A DNA stretch of 64,000 nucleotides from Cyclaneusma minus (Eukaryota > Ascomycota > Leotiomycetes > Marthamycetales > Marthamycetaceae), in NCBI GenBank assembly GCA_037179335.1, contig JAKZHN010000023.1, forward strand, positions 1-64,000, written 5' to 3'. Below, piece by piece: positions 46,259-58,466 of the stretch (the stretch's first letter is position 1; every line of letters starts with the position of its first letter). Both the position numbers and the translations under genes were made by a program. The notes under the pieces were generated by a model. That model ran no database searches. It was given only the letters and a program-made list of their open reading frames with translations, and was not told the origin of the DNA.

Positions 46259-48385
46259 TCAGCCCCTCTTACCAACCAACCCCTCCCTCTCACTCCCCTC
46301 CCCCTCTTCCGCCTTCGCCCACCCCTGCTCGCTCCCCTCGCCATCCTCATCACCCACAGCAAAGATCTCCTCACTCTCCAAATCATGCTTCCTGCCAACG
46401 TCTTTCACGGAAGCGCCATTGCCCATACCACCAACCACACCAATAGCGCCCGCAGCGCCCGCCGTCTCTGTCGAGGGCGCAATGCCCGATTCTTGCTTCG
46501 AAGTAGGCGCGCGATCATACATATGACCATCCGGACCAGCACTGCCCAGGCCGCCCGCACCGCCTTCCTCTTCGTCGCCCGACATGTTGTCAGCGCCGAA
46601 ATCGGTGATTTCGAAGCCTTCGTCGTCTTGTGCGATCTATTTGGTGTCATCATTAGCAAATCATCCCATCATCTCATCATCCCCAAAATTCCAATTCCTC
46701 TCTCCGCCACCCCGAGAAATCCTTCACTGGAGCGAAGTCAAGACGTACCTCATCACTCATAGCAAACCGCCTATTCTCCCCCGTCGGCCTCCAAAGATAC
46801 GCCACAAACAGCACATCCCCCAAATACACCAAATTCAACCACCCATCCAGCACAAACCACCTCGTCTGCCAATGAAACGGCACGAAATCCGGATCTCCCG
46901 CACTCGCAAACGTAAAGCTATTAAAGAAGAAGAACGCGAAAATCACCAGCAGACTGGTAAGAATACACCACCAAAGCTTCCGATACATCGCAAACTTCGT
47001 GCTCTGTCTCCTGTCTTCCAAATCCTTCATCGTCAAGTTCAGCGAATTGAGAATCCAGACGTAGAAAGCGGTTAAAGTGCAGGCTAGAGGGAGCACGACG
47101 AGGAGGACGATGGGTCCGGCGGAGTCGGGGGAGATGGTTAGGGAGCCGACGCTGTAGATGACGCCGAAGACGAAGTGCGCGCCGGCGAGCCAGCGGACGT
47201 AGATCATGGTTTTGCCGAGAGAGGGTTTGACGACGCCGTAGCCCATGCAGACGATGAGGAGGAGGAAGAAGGAGAAGGAGTTGCGGAAGGCGTTGAGGAC
47301 GGCGACGATGATCATGAGGGCTTTGGAGCCCATGTTGGAGCCATTGCGATTTTGGTAGTCGTAGTAGAGCCAGGTCATGAGCATTTCGATGACGAGGAAG
47401 AGGATTATTGCTGTTATGTAGTTTTGTACGGGCACTATCCACGCCATAGTTATCAGCATGACATTCGTGAGTTAGGGGGTATATGCGATTTGTGGAATCA
47501 TAGGGGGTAATAGACAACGAGAGGGGAGAATAGGAGGCCAACTCACGAATATCACTCCGATACTGAAAGTAAAAAAACAGCCAAATCGCCGCAACCAGCG
47601 CATACGCAATCGCCAACCCCCCATAAAACGGCATCTTCGGCACCTGAGAAGCGGGCAATTCTCCGTAAGCATTCCTAAACTCCACAACAGCAGTGTAAGG
47701 ATCGCCCGTAGCTGCGTATGTGCCGACACAATAATAGCCCGTTTTCTTGATTGGATAGTTGACGGCTGGAGGATCGTTCAGGTAGATGGGTTGGGAGATG
47801 ATTTGCGCGCGGGAGAGAGAGGTGGCGTTGGGGGCGAGGATGAAGGCGCCGAGCTGGGTACTGTTGCAGAAGTTGTTGTTGATGTTTTCGGAGTCGCAGA
47901 TGAACTCTTTCTGTTTTGGGGGGAACACATAGTCAGCATTCGGTCGTACAACGTTGAAATTCATAAAACAGGAAAGAGCAGTATTTGGAGCTCTGGAGAC
48001 ATCGGAAAGGTAAAGGGGTATGTATATAGCAGCATAGCAGCCATACCTGCATCGAATCTGCCGTAGGATAGACCCCGATCAATTCCTCATCTCCCCACTC
48101 AAACATCACCAACGACACAATCGGATCACCGCTATGCTCGTCCCCTTCCGGTTTCATGAATTTGATCAAGATGAACGGGCTGGTGTCTCCGCCCCAAGCC
48201 TGACGGCTGTACATTCCGGCGCATCGTTGTCTGTTGTCGTCGGTTTGATCCTATTGTAATTCGTCAGGGACAGTCTCCTCTCTCAATCTGAAAAGCCGGG
48301 ATCATACCAATTGGATTTCGATACCTGCTACGGCCAATACCAGAAGGCCCAAGCAGGCTAAAAGGCGCATTTGGAGCCAGTTCAT
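46259..48385 (-). CDS. Ptm1/GOST-type (lung seven-transmembrane receptor family) membrane protein
   Basis: Five exons: 48308-48385, 48047-48250, 47547-47910, 46749-47434 and 46259-46636, giving 569 residues. All junctions keep frame; the exon 3-4 join restores YRSDILPVQNYITA, a family signature before helix 2. The signal peptide is about 1-21 (MNWLQMRLLACLGLLVLAVAG). A luminal domain with paired Cys spans 22-190, followed by seven hydrophobic helices (first FYGGLAIAYALVAAIWLFFYF) and an acidic, Gly-rich cytosolic tail (445-569). Yeast Ptm1 and animal GPR107/108 belong here and sit in the Golgi and endosomal pathway, where they act in membrane traffic; the exact role is unsettled. Large antisense and shifted openings overlap this gene and are artefacts of its G+C-rich third positions. 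It is followed upstream on the same strand by cdc48, 717 bases away. Confidence 0.9.
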
Positions 48386-49102
48386 CGTGGTGACTGGCAG
48401 CCTTGCGGCCGGAGAGTGTCGGGGGGTATGAAGTTGATCAGCTCGTGTGGTGTGAGTCGCAGCAGATGCGTGGAAACAATCCGCTGGACTTGAGCTCGCG
48501 CAAAGCTCGAGATATGCCGAGTCTCTGCGGAACGGGCGGTTTGGTGTTGGTGTTGAGGAGAGTCGTGGTTGCTACAGAGCTATCTTGGGGCATCATGTCC
48601 ACAGCATATTGCGCCTCGTCAGCCAGGCTGTACCATAAATTCCAATGCCGAGGTTGACCCGTCGAGAGTCAAGCTGTCCTCCCCCTGACACGCATGACAT
48701 TGGACTTGGAGCTATGTGAATCAACGACCATCATCTACTTTAGTGAAAAGGTTAATAATCACTTGCAGTTATCAAGAGTTTGGAGATGAGCAAATGCATG
48801 TTTGGTGATCTATCTGCTATGAACCATGAGAAAGAATTGAGAGCGAAACCTCCTTAATCTGCTAGGCAAAGAGGCGCATATCAAGTCTTCATCAGATTCC
48901 CTCGTCAACGCGCCCCTGATATTCGCTAGACCACCTCACTGTCTAAACTTTTAGCTTCTCCAAGAAGGATTGCAAAGCTGGCGGTGTGGAGGGAAAATGC
49001 TCGTTAAGCGCCCAACGTCCGTACTTGCCCCCCTTCTACTCCCCGCCTTCTTGCAAAAAAATGGAAAACGAACTACTGTTATTACACTCCCCAATATGCA
49101 AT
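48386..49102. other. Intergenic DNA between cdc48 and the Ptm1-type gene
   Basis: About 0.7 kb: promoter of the Ptm1-type gene and 3' side of cdc48. One short plus frame at 48403-48657 has no domain. Nothing further recognised. Confidence 0.4.
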
Positions 49103-51903
49103 TTAATCATAGAGGCTGTCATCGTTGCCAGCATCGCCGAAGCCAGCTGCGTCTCCGTTGGCAGCACCCGCAGCTGCCTCACCACTCTCGGGGAACTTGA
49201 AGAAAGCACCACCACCGGTGTTCTTCATGCTCTGGGCAAAGGCCTCGTATCTGCGGATCTCAACGTCCGACACGGAACGACGGGCCAGGCCCATAGCCTC
49301 CTCGAAGTGAGCCTTGGTAAGCTCGGGAACGGGGTCCTCAACGTCCTCGTCCATGTCGACATCCTCACCAGAAGCCTCTTGAGCCTTGCGGCGGTCAATG
49401 TCAAGGGAGATAGCCTCCTTGATGGCGAGCTTGACAGCACGCTGGGTGATGAAACCAAGATCGGCACCGGAGAAGCCGTGGGTCTTGGACGCAATGTACT
49501 CCAGGTTGACATCGGATGCGACGGGGGTCTTGCGGAGTTGGGCCTTGAGGATGGACAGACGAGCAGGCTCATCTGGCAGGGGAACGTAGACGAGGGTGTC
49601 GAGACGACCAGGACGGCAAAGAGCGTTGTCGAGTTGCTCGGGTCTGTTGGTAGCACCGATGACGAAGACGTTCTTCTTGGAGGTCATACCGTCCATTTCT
49701 GGAAGATGTTAGCAAATCGTCGGTGAGAATGATTGTATGTTGATTGTGGATCAAACTTACCAGTCAGAAGTTGGTTGACAACACGGTCAGAGGCACCGCC
49801 GGCGTCACCTTGTGAACCACCACGCGACTTGGCAATCGAGTCCAATTCATCAAGGAAGACCACACAAGGAGCAGCAGCTCTTGCCTTGTCGAAAATGTCA
49901 CGGATGTTGCTCTCGGATTCACCAAACCACATGCTCAACAACTCAGGACCCTTGACGGAAATGAAGTTGGCAGAACACTCGTTGGCAACGGCCTTGGCAA
50001 GCATAGTCTTACCAGTACCAGGAGGACCGTAGAAAAGAACACCACGGGATGGGGACATGCCGAACTTGAGGAACTTCTCGGGATGGTCGACTGGGTATTG
50101 AACGCTCTCGATGAGTTCGCGCTTGACACCATCCAAACCACCGACATCGTCCCAGCGGACGTTGGGGACCTCGACAACTGCAACCTCGCGGAGAGCAGAT
50201 GGGTTGGATACGCCAAGGGCGAAGCGGAAGTTCTCCATCGTAACACCAAGAGAATCAAGGACCTCGGCGTCAATGGTGTCCTCGTCCAGATCGATGAGAT
50301 CCATCTTCTCACGAATCTGCTGCATAGCAGCCTCGGAGCAGAGAGATGCAATATCAGAACCAACGTAACCGTGAGTCTCGGATGCGATCTGCTCAAGATC
50401 AACATCGTCACCAAGCTTCATGTTCTTGGTGTGGATCTGGAGAATCTCCAAACGACCAGTTGGGTCAGGGATACCAATGTCCACCTCACGATCGAAACGT
50501 CCGAATCTGCGGAGAGCAGGGTCAATGGAGTTGGGTCTGTTGGTGGCGGCCATCACAACGACGTTGGAGCGAGCCTTCATGCCGTCCATCAGAGTCAGGA
50601 GTTGGGACACAACACGGCGCTCAACTTCTCCGTTGGTCTTGTCACGCTTGGGGGCGATGGAATCGATCTCGTCGATGAAGATGATGGCGGGCGAGTTCTT
50701 CTCGGCCTCCTCGAATGCTTTCCGCAGATTCGATTCGGACTCACCAGCCATCTTGGACATGATCTCGGGACCGTTGATTAGGAAAAAGAAGGCACCAGTC
50801 TCATTGGCAACGGCTCGGGCCATGAGGGTCTTACCGGTACCGGGAGGACCGAACATGAGGACACCACGCGGTGGCTTGATACCAATCGACTTGAAGAGCT
50901 GTGGGTGGCGCAGAGGAAGCTCAACCATCTCACGGATCTGAGCCATCTGCTTCCGGCAACCTCCAATGTCATCGTATCCGACCTCGTTCAGGTTGCCCTC
51001 CTCGTCCTCGCGTTGGATTGGGTCTCCTTCGCAGTGGATGACAGTATCTTGTGCCACAATGCCGTACTCAGGTGGGTCGACCTCAACAACCTTGAATTCC
51101 ACTTGTCTCATACCACCACGGACTGTGAAGAGATCTCCTTGTCGCACAGGTCGGTACGCCTCGCGGAAGTAAGGTGCCAGGAAGACATCGAAGAGAGACC
51201 CGGTGAGGCCCTCAACGGTATCGGCGATGGGAAGGACTGCAATGCGTTTGGCCTGTGGATGTTAGCATTCTCGGAATCCAAAGTGGCAAAACCTCGCAAA
51301 AATTTGAAGCTCCAAACTCACGTATTTGATGTCTGGGCAAGGGTGCACAGTAACCATGTCGCCGTGCTTGACTCGCAGGTTATGCCTGACAACGCGGTTC
51401 ATGCGTGCGCTGCCATCATCCAGATCATCGTCTGCAAGGACGATCAACACGGTGTCCTTGCGCTTCTTGCCCTTGACGAGGACAGTGTCACCGCGGAAGA
51501 GCTGTAATGTCTCCATCGTGTTATTCGACAGAGCAATGATGGAGTTGTCATCGTTGACGGCATCGGTGACCCTGCGTTCAAACTTATCAGCATTGGGGGC
51601 GATAACGCAAGACTGGGAGCTACGCACATCAACGAGTTGGGCTTCTTCTTCTTCTTCAGGATGGCAGTTGCGGTGTCATCGACCTGGAGAGAATTGTCAG
51701 ATTTAGATCTTCACACAGCGTTGGGGACAGGCTGGCAGCTGTGGCGAGATGGCTTACATCTTTCTGTTCGGCACCTGAAGCATCGCTGGGAAATGGTCAG
51801 TATCACAGTTGGGAGCAGAGAGCATTGCGCAGAGCACAGTCAGAGCGACTTACTTCAGGTTGACCTTCTTCTTGGGGTCAACGTGGCTCGGTTCGGCGGA
51901 CAT
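49103..51903 (-). CDS. cdc48: Cdc48/p97 AAA+ ATPase
   Basis: Six exons: 51854-51903, 51758-51785, 51628-51683, 51322-51571, 49761-51252 and 49103-49698, giving 823 residues, the normal length. Order: N domain (about 30-210; DTVLIVLADDD, RVVRHNLRVKHGD, CPDIKYAKRIAVLPIADT), then D1 with Walker A GPPGTGKT (263-270) and Walker B FIDEIDSIAPKRDK. D2 follows with Walker A GPPGTGKT (about 536-543), Walker B FLDELDSIAKSRGG and the arginine-finger region RPGRLDTLVYVPLPD. The tail ends GNDDSLYD with the penultimate Tyr that binds cofactors in the family. It forms a hexameric segregase that extracts ubiquitinated proteins in ERAD, chromatin and autophagy pathways. The small exons 2 and 3 (28 and 56 bases) were placed from frame continuity (KKVNLN/DASGAEQKD/VDDTATAILKKKKK/NSLM/VTDAVND). 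Confidence 0.97.
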
Positions 51904-53548
51904 GTTGATGGGTTGAGCCGTAACGCGCTCTGTTAGGATGTCGGCGATTGAGACGGGCAGACCAGGACGAGAGGCACTCGCAGCTGATCAGTTCGGGCGT
52001 GGAGTTGAAGCTTCTGCTGTGGGCTGCAGAAGGCGGTGCGTTCGGGTGGTGGATTTAGATGGAGGATGGAGATGGATGAGGATGCGGCGCGGTGCTTTTG
52101 TGCTGCGGTGTCGTGATGATGGAATAGGCTCGGGATGCGGATTTAGTCTCTGGCAAGCTCCAGCTGTTACAGGCACGGGCCACCCTTTGGCGCCTCACTC
52201 TTTGCCCTTCCACCGCCTTCTATTAGAGGCTGACTTATCACGGCAAAAAGAAAACATCACAGCAGGCTGCCGCAGCTGACGAGGCCACCTTCACTTTGCA
52301 CAACGACCATGGAAGACGAATTATTTGTCACTTTTGTTGCTGCAAACGCCCTCGGAGTATTCGAGATTGGGGTGAAGGTCCGCAGCAGAAGTGCCCGGCG
52401 TCGACCTTCACCCAAAGTTTGCTACGGCCGAGCTGATCAGCACACTTAGACTTCGACAACACCGAGTTTTCACTTTCCAAGCTTCACCTTGACACGCCCA
52501 ACCTGACTCGGCATCAAGCACACGTCGAGCTCAATCAGGATAAAAAACGCCACTTGACTTTCTCAGCACTCGGCTCTTCTCGAAGAAACAGCAACGTGTC
52601 GTGTGCAAAGCCGCGGCTGGCTGAGTGTTGTTTGCCATCTTCACCAACAAGTCTGAATCAGCATCTGAAGCGTTGCCAGTGGAGACTGAAGGCCAACTTC
52701 ACGAGAATGCTCTCAGTTACTTGAACCGTGAATCTGGGACAGTTGATTCCAATTACAGGAGTGAATTTACTACGTACTGAGATTTGAGGTCATCCAAGCA
52801 ATCGGCCTTCAACTGTCCAAGGTCGTTTCCACTAACTTAGCTTGTTTTTTATGTACCTGATTGCAATACTCCCCATCAGTGGGAATATTCCCCATTGCTT
52901 AAGAAGTATCTTCCGGGAATTACATTTATCGCATCCTCTTCCTAAATTCCAACATACCTAATGTCGCCCGTTTTCTCGTGAGAAGGGCGGTTGCTCAGCA
53001 GGAGCTTTCACCTTGGCATACCTCAGTCATCTTGGCATACTTTATCTGCTATCGATCCTCAAATAACTCCATAATCCCACGGAATACTACTCTCATTCAA
53101 CAACCATCAGTCCAAATGAACCACAATTGTTCTGCTGTTCTACCAACATTGACTATCATCAAATTGAACGGTCGGTTTTAGCAGCCTCACGCGCAAGGCT
53201 GCTCATTCCTGCGGCGATGACTTTGCTGGTTGGGCAATTCAAATTGACTTCATCGAAAGGGTTCTTTCGACCTCCATGATATGCGACCTCTCACTTTTGC
53301 AAAAGTTAAATGTTGCTGCTTTCTTTTCTCATATCTCCTCAATACTCTTCCTGAATATTTAGCAGCCGCTTTCAATTGCACACCAATTCACCACATTCTG
53401 CTTCGCTAGACCTCGAGGACAGCCTCCATCCCGACTGATCCCTCCTCAGATAGATTGAGTGCCGCCTCTTAGACTTTCGACGCCGCTCCATCTCCAATAA
53501 ACGCTCTCTCCGAATTCCCTTCGACCACGATCGAGTCCATCGCCCACG
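51904..53548. other. 1.6-kb divergent promoter region between cdc48 and corA
   Basis: Balanced DNA with short frames only (for example 51938-52279 plus and 52978-53181 plus), none with a domain. It should contain the divergent promoters and leaders of cdc48 (minus) and corA (plus). The direct repeat of CTTGGCATAC at about 53012 and 53031 has no evident meaning. Confidence 0.4.
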
Positions 53549-55471
53549 ATGTCTATAAACATCACCCGGGAGTTCTCGGCCAGATCGCAAAAGCCATCCT
53601 CTCCAACCTCCCCATCGTCCAACGTCCCCTACGACGTTGAAGCCGCCCCTTCCCCTAACCGCGGCCGCGAGGCCGCTCAACGCCACTCCTTCAACTCCGA
53701 GCCCGAAAACCCACATGCCTCTCCCGTCTCCCCCACCACCCGGCGCCGCCGCCGCACCTACTCCTCAACCTTCTCTCCCCACGCCGACGCCCACGACGCC
53801 TACCAAGCGCAAGCCGACTGGGCACCCGGCGAAGAGCCCGGTCTCGATCCATCCAAACAATTCGGCGGCCGGCACATATCCCCAACACTGCATACACACT
53901 GCGACATCACCGTCGTCGATTTTTCGGAAGATAATATTGTGACGCGGCAGTTGGATAATGCGAGTTTCCCGGAGTATTTGGCGAAGGAGGGGAAAGCGGG
54001 GGAGTGGGTGAAGTGTAGGTGGATCAATGTGAATGGGTTGAGTTGGGATGTTATACAGATGTTGGGGGCGTATAAGAAGTTGCATAGACTGGCGTTGGAG
54101 GATATGATTAATACGAAGAATAGGACGAAGGCGGATTGGTATGCGGATCATACTTATATGGTGAGTGGGATTGCGGCGCTTTTGGGATGCTTGTGAAATT
54201 GGGCGTTCGGAGCACAGCTTCAGGTGGACGTTGTAATATGTGGGGGGTTCTCTTTTGTTGGACATAAGATCGCTAACGCAGTGCTCTAGGTATTGACCTT
54301 ACAGAAACTCGTACATCTCCACGACGATGATAGCGATTCAGACTCAGACTCAGACTGCGGCTCCATAAAATCCACTCAATCGATGAAAAGCCGGTGGAGG
54401 AGCCTCAAGAAGCTCATCCTCGGAAAACAATACCAAGGTGAAAGCCTTCCTTCCGCCATAGCAGACGCGAAAGGAGAAAAGCGACCCGACGGACTAGTCC
54501 AAGGTCACAATGCAGCCAACCCAGATGCTCCAGTCCAGCAACTCCGCACCCTCCAACGCCACCACGAAGGCCCCAACCTCGAACGCGCCGCCTTTTTCGA
54601 GCGCCACTCCGCTCTAACAGAGAAGAAATTAGCTGTCTGCGCTGAGCAAGTCTCATTATTCTTGATGGCCGATAACACCATAATCAGCATCTTCGAAACA
54701 TCCGCACCCAGCATCAGCACACCTATTCTCACCCGCCTCCTGGACCCCACCACTATTCTCCGCACCTCCTGCGATGCCTCGCTGCTCTCCCAAGCCATCA
54801 TCGACGCCATCATCGACCTTGCAATCCCCGTGTGTTCCGCTTATCAAGACGCGATCGGCGATTTGGAACTTGACGTCCTCACCAATCCTTCAATCCATCA
54901 CACAACTCGTCTCTACATCATCACTTCTGAAATCACCAAGGTTAGAAATTTTGTCAGCCCGATTAGCAATCTGGTGTCTGCATTGCGAGATCATAAACGC
55001 GTTGGCAAAGCCGGCGTTGGCGGAGACAGGGATGGAGGAAATGGGGTGAAGATATCGGAACTAACGCATACGTACTTGGGCGATGTGGAAGACCACATAG
55101 TGCTCATCTCCTCCTCTCTCGACCAAATGCGTTCATCTGCCGACGCTATGATTGATCTGATTTTCAACACCATTGGCGCGTATCAAAACGAGTCGATGAA
55201 ACAACTCACAGTTGTTACCATCATTTTCCTGCCGCTTACCTTTTTGACAGGGTATTTTGGCATGAATCTGGAACAGTTTGCGAGTCTGAATCATGACGAG
55301 GCGTATTTTTGGTCTATTGCTATACCGGTGGCGGTGGTGACGGCGATTTATCTGTTGAGGGAGAGTTTGGTGAGGGGGTTGAAGAGGGCGGTGCAGAGGA
55401 GGGGGATTAGGAGGGGGAGGAAGGAGAGGAGGGAGAGGGAGTGGAGGGAGAAGAAACAGAGTGTGTCGTGA
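53549..55471 (+). CDS. CorA-family Mg2+ transporter (Alr/Mnr2-like)
   Basis: Exons 53549-54160 and 54290-55471 flank a phase-0 intron (donor GTGAGT, acceptor CTCTAG), giving 597 residues. The N-terminal about 110 residues are low-complexity (Ser/Pro/Arg). The CorA cytosolic domain follows (HCDITVVDFSEDNIVTRQL; WINVNGLSWDVIQMLGAYKKLHRLALEDMIN). An acidic insert with four Ser-Asp pairs (DSDSDSDSD, about 215-224) starts exon 2. The two C-terminal helices are TVVTIIFLPLTFLTGYFG with the GMN motif at about 528-530, and YFWSIAIPVAVVTAIYLL. A very basic Arg-rich tail ends at KQSVS. The intact GMN and flanking family blocks support Mg2+ (possibly Co2+/Ni2+) transport; whether plasma-membrane or vacuolar cannot be told. 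Short frames continuing past the exon 1 donor are intron read-through. Confidence 0.92.
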
Positions 55472-55849
55472 TGAAGAGGTTGTTTCGAGATGATGTTGGT
55501 GTGAGGGCTACTGGCATGTCCCGATTGTGGGGGCACTGGCTTTCTTTGACGTTTCGCTTTTATCTGGCGTGGTTGCGTTTGATTATGATGTTTGAGATAC
55601 CCTGGGTAGTATACGAGTAATGAGATATGAGGGATGGGTGGTTGTATGAGCAAAACTTCTTCGCTAATGTGCATTGTGCAAGCTTTGGTGTCATCATTTC
55701 TTTGCGGGGGAGTTTGAAGCTAGGTACTTTCTTAACTGGCCCGCCGCTCACCTGACTTCACTTCATTAAAAGTTTTGCAAATCTCACATTAGTCACGCCT
55801 AACGCGCAGCTTGAACATCCTCACCCGGAGCACGTGACCGAGCCCCAAG
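55472..55849. other. 3' region of corA
   Basis: About 0.4 kb with no gene. It holds the terminator region of the CorA gene and the transition to the right-hand repeat array, whose first motif-bearing sequence appears at about 55850. Confidence 0.4.
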
Positions 55850-58450
55850 ATTTTCTCTTTCGCACAGGTAGGTATAAAAGCAGAACTCCTGACAGTGGAA
55901 AGCTGCAGGAAAAGCTGAAAGTACCCCAATCACCTATCAACGTGTTGAGAGTCTGGAATTTGCATCAATTCGACATGTGTGATTTTGTAGTTACTGGCTG
56001 TGAGGGAAAAGTTGGGGTTCTGGGTAGGTGTGTTGTAAGGTAATCCGAAGACCATAGATATTGTCTGACAGTTACAAGGTCCGTGTGACAGTTGCTTGGT
56101 TTCTCGACGGTAGGTGAGTGTGTTGACAGGAGCAGCGGTACACACAGATGATACTTCGTGTAAAGCTCGAGGTGTGTGGTTTGCAGGTATGGATGGATAC
56201 CAGGCTGATTCTTGGAACGCAGGAAGTTGACAATGATGGGTGCAAAACCAAATTGCTGTCATTAGGCCCCAGTCACTATCTGAAGTTGCCGGAATTTGCT
56301 GGAGGTGAACCACTCTCGCCAGGACCAAATATGATCAACGGACGCGGATTATTGCTTTGGGAAGCAAGAGCAAGGGGATTGGTGGGGGTTTATATAGTTT
56401 TTTTTTTGGAGGCTGCTGGTGAAGTTGTGGCCTGCACGTGAGTCGGTGTGGAATTACGTAGGCGATAGAAAGGTGTTTGGCGGAACGTGTGAGAATTGGG
56501 GATGTGGCGATAGTGAGGTGTGTTGGCGGCAGCATCCATGTCACGGAGGTGGGCTTAGCTTTTCTGGGTGGTTGTGGATGTGAAATATCGCTTCTTGGCT
56601 CTGAGTGAGGACTTGGTTGCTTGAGTTTAGGCGGGAAAGTAAAATGTCTTGGAACGATTGTCCTTGTCTCTTGTCTGCTGATCACGTCGCTGAAAGTTAC
56701 CGTCAGTTGCTCTTCTGGAGTTGCTTGGAGAATCAAAGATAGTGGCCATGGTTGGGGTTTTTATAGCTGAGGGACTACAGGAGTCCGAGTGCCAAGAGGA
56801 GTAGTTGCTTTGGCTCGAGGAGGTTTGTGATTACTGAGATACTAAGGTAGGTACCTATATAAGGACGAGCTACTGGGTCTGGAAACCATCAAGAAAAATG
56901 ACGTTCCTCAAATTGCTGACGCTAATCAACCCGAGGTTGCAGACGAGAGTTGGCAGAAACTGAAAGTACTGAGGGATCTCAGAATCGCGTTTCCTAGATG
57001 AGAAGGGATTTCGCCATGGAATCCAGGAGTAGATATGCAATGGACAGCAAATATTTCTTAAGCGACAGCAGCTTTGCGTGTCGACGACAGGAAAGTCTGT
57101 CGAGGGGAGCTTGCAAATGCCAAAGGCTGCTAGATTCCCGGATGACCATCGTCACGCTCTTAAGCCTAAGGATGAGTAGCTGCTGGATAGATTGCTTTTT
57201 CTTTTTCGAAGACAAGTGTCTGATCGTTTGTCACGAACGATATGAATTCGATTTCTTGAAAGCAGATCGAAAGGGGAATTTCTGGGGTTTATATAGCTAG
57301 GTGGTACTCGAAGTCACGCTTCAGCCTTCAGTTCTGCGATCAAGCTATAGTTTGGCCGAAAAGGTCTGCAACGCCTTCTCCTGGCTCCTGGACCAATTTG
57401 GCTGGCTAGTGTTGAGAATCATGATCTTTCGAATTACGTACAATTAATTGCGTTGACCAAGGGAATTGAAGTCAACTCGGATATGAGAAGAAATCTCAAA
57501 TCATTTGACTTGATTTCAGTAGATTTTGAGGGCGACTCAATTCGACAGAAGGGTACGTAGACTTTCTCGTCACACTATATTAGGTCTAGCTAGGGGCAAA
57601 GAGATTGCGGTTTAGAGGAGAAAGTGTGCAGGTGGCGATAGAACACCTTTGCCGACGGCAGCTGGTAAGGTCTGACTTTTGCTAGAGTCATGAACAAGAT
57701 GTTTGAGACACTTTTACGGCAAACTTCAGAGCTCGTGAATTGTGGAGATGTGGTCTGGAGCCCTATATCGAAGGAAATCATTGGCTTGTCATCAATAGAG
57801 ATCTGCCACAATTGAACTGTTACTTGTAGAAGCAGAGTAAAGGGATGGAATGGGGGTTTATATATCCATCGCTATCTCTCGCGTCAGCACCTTGGCTACG
57901 GGGTCAATAAAATTTCGATGAAGCCAGGCTTTGGCGTCCTGGCCTGAGCTACTAGACGTTTAGTAGCAGAAATATCCGCTGAAGTGTGTATAGCTTTCGG
58001 AGATATGGCGACGAACATATTCTACCGACGGCAGACAGTGGTTCGACAGGAGGCAGTTTGGGCGGCGAACTATTACATTTAAGCCTACTTTCCCAAGTGC
58101 CATATTCTCGCCTAAGCAGTATGAACCTGTTGGCGGCATGACAGTATTAAAGTCTAGCGACGGTAGGTAGTACTCTGGCAATGGTATGAGGTCTGGCCAG
58201 AACCAGGTCCTGGCTGTGAGGTGACTCTGTTCAATGCAACGGAGATGGAAGACACATTGTCACTTTGAACACAGCCGGGGGTTGAACTACCACGGAGAGT
58301 CTCCCAATGACCGCACCATGTTCCTGGACATCTTCCTGTAACTGTTCAGCTTACAAGAAATATCGTGAGGCCATGTTCGAGGCTTATATAGTTCGAATAC
58401 CAACGTGATTGATCACAGGTGAACATAGAGGAAATTCTTTCCTTAGTGGT
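55850..58450 (-). repeat. Right array: inverted-orientation relatives of the TATA units
   Basis: Reverse-complement TATA boxes (GGGGTTTATATAG and variants) stand at 56389, 56759, 57288, 57857 and 58384, spaced 370, 529, 569 and 527. Reading the minus strand from 57857, the box is followed by CCCCCATTCC, CTGCTTCTACAAG and, 205 bases on, AGCTGCCGTCGGCAAAGGTG with CGCCACCTGCAC. This is the same order and similar distance as in the left array. Further CGACGGCAG or CGACGGTAG motifs lie at about 56105, 57075, 58025 and 58160. The array runs up to the A+T-rich block at about 58.5 kb. No protein domain is seen in its short frames. Confidence 0.7.
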
Positions 58451-58466
58451 CGACAGGAATCCTTGC

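Noticed and set aside
47175..47510. 111-codon plus-strand acidic frame (Glu/Asp-rich)
   Set aside because: Antisense shadow of the Ptm1-type membrane gene, whose hydrophobic codons read as Asp/Glu on the other strand.
50083..50781. 232-codon plus-strand frame inside cdc48
   Set aside because: Antisense of the AAA domains; the minus-strand Walker motifs settle the coding strand.
53637..54265. Pro/Thr-rich plus and His/Arg-rich minus frames over corA exon 1
   Set aside because: Out-of-frame shadows of the low-complexity N-terminus.
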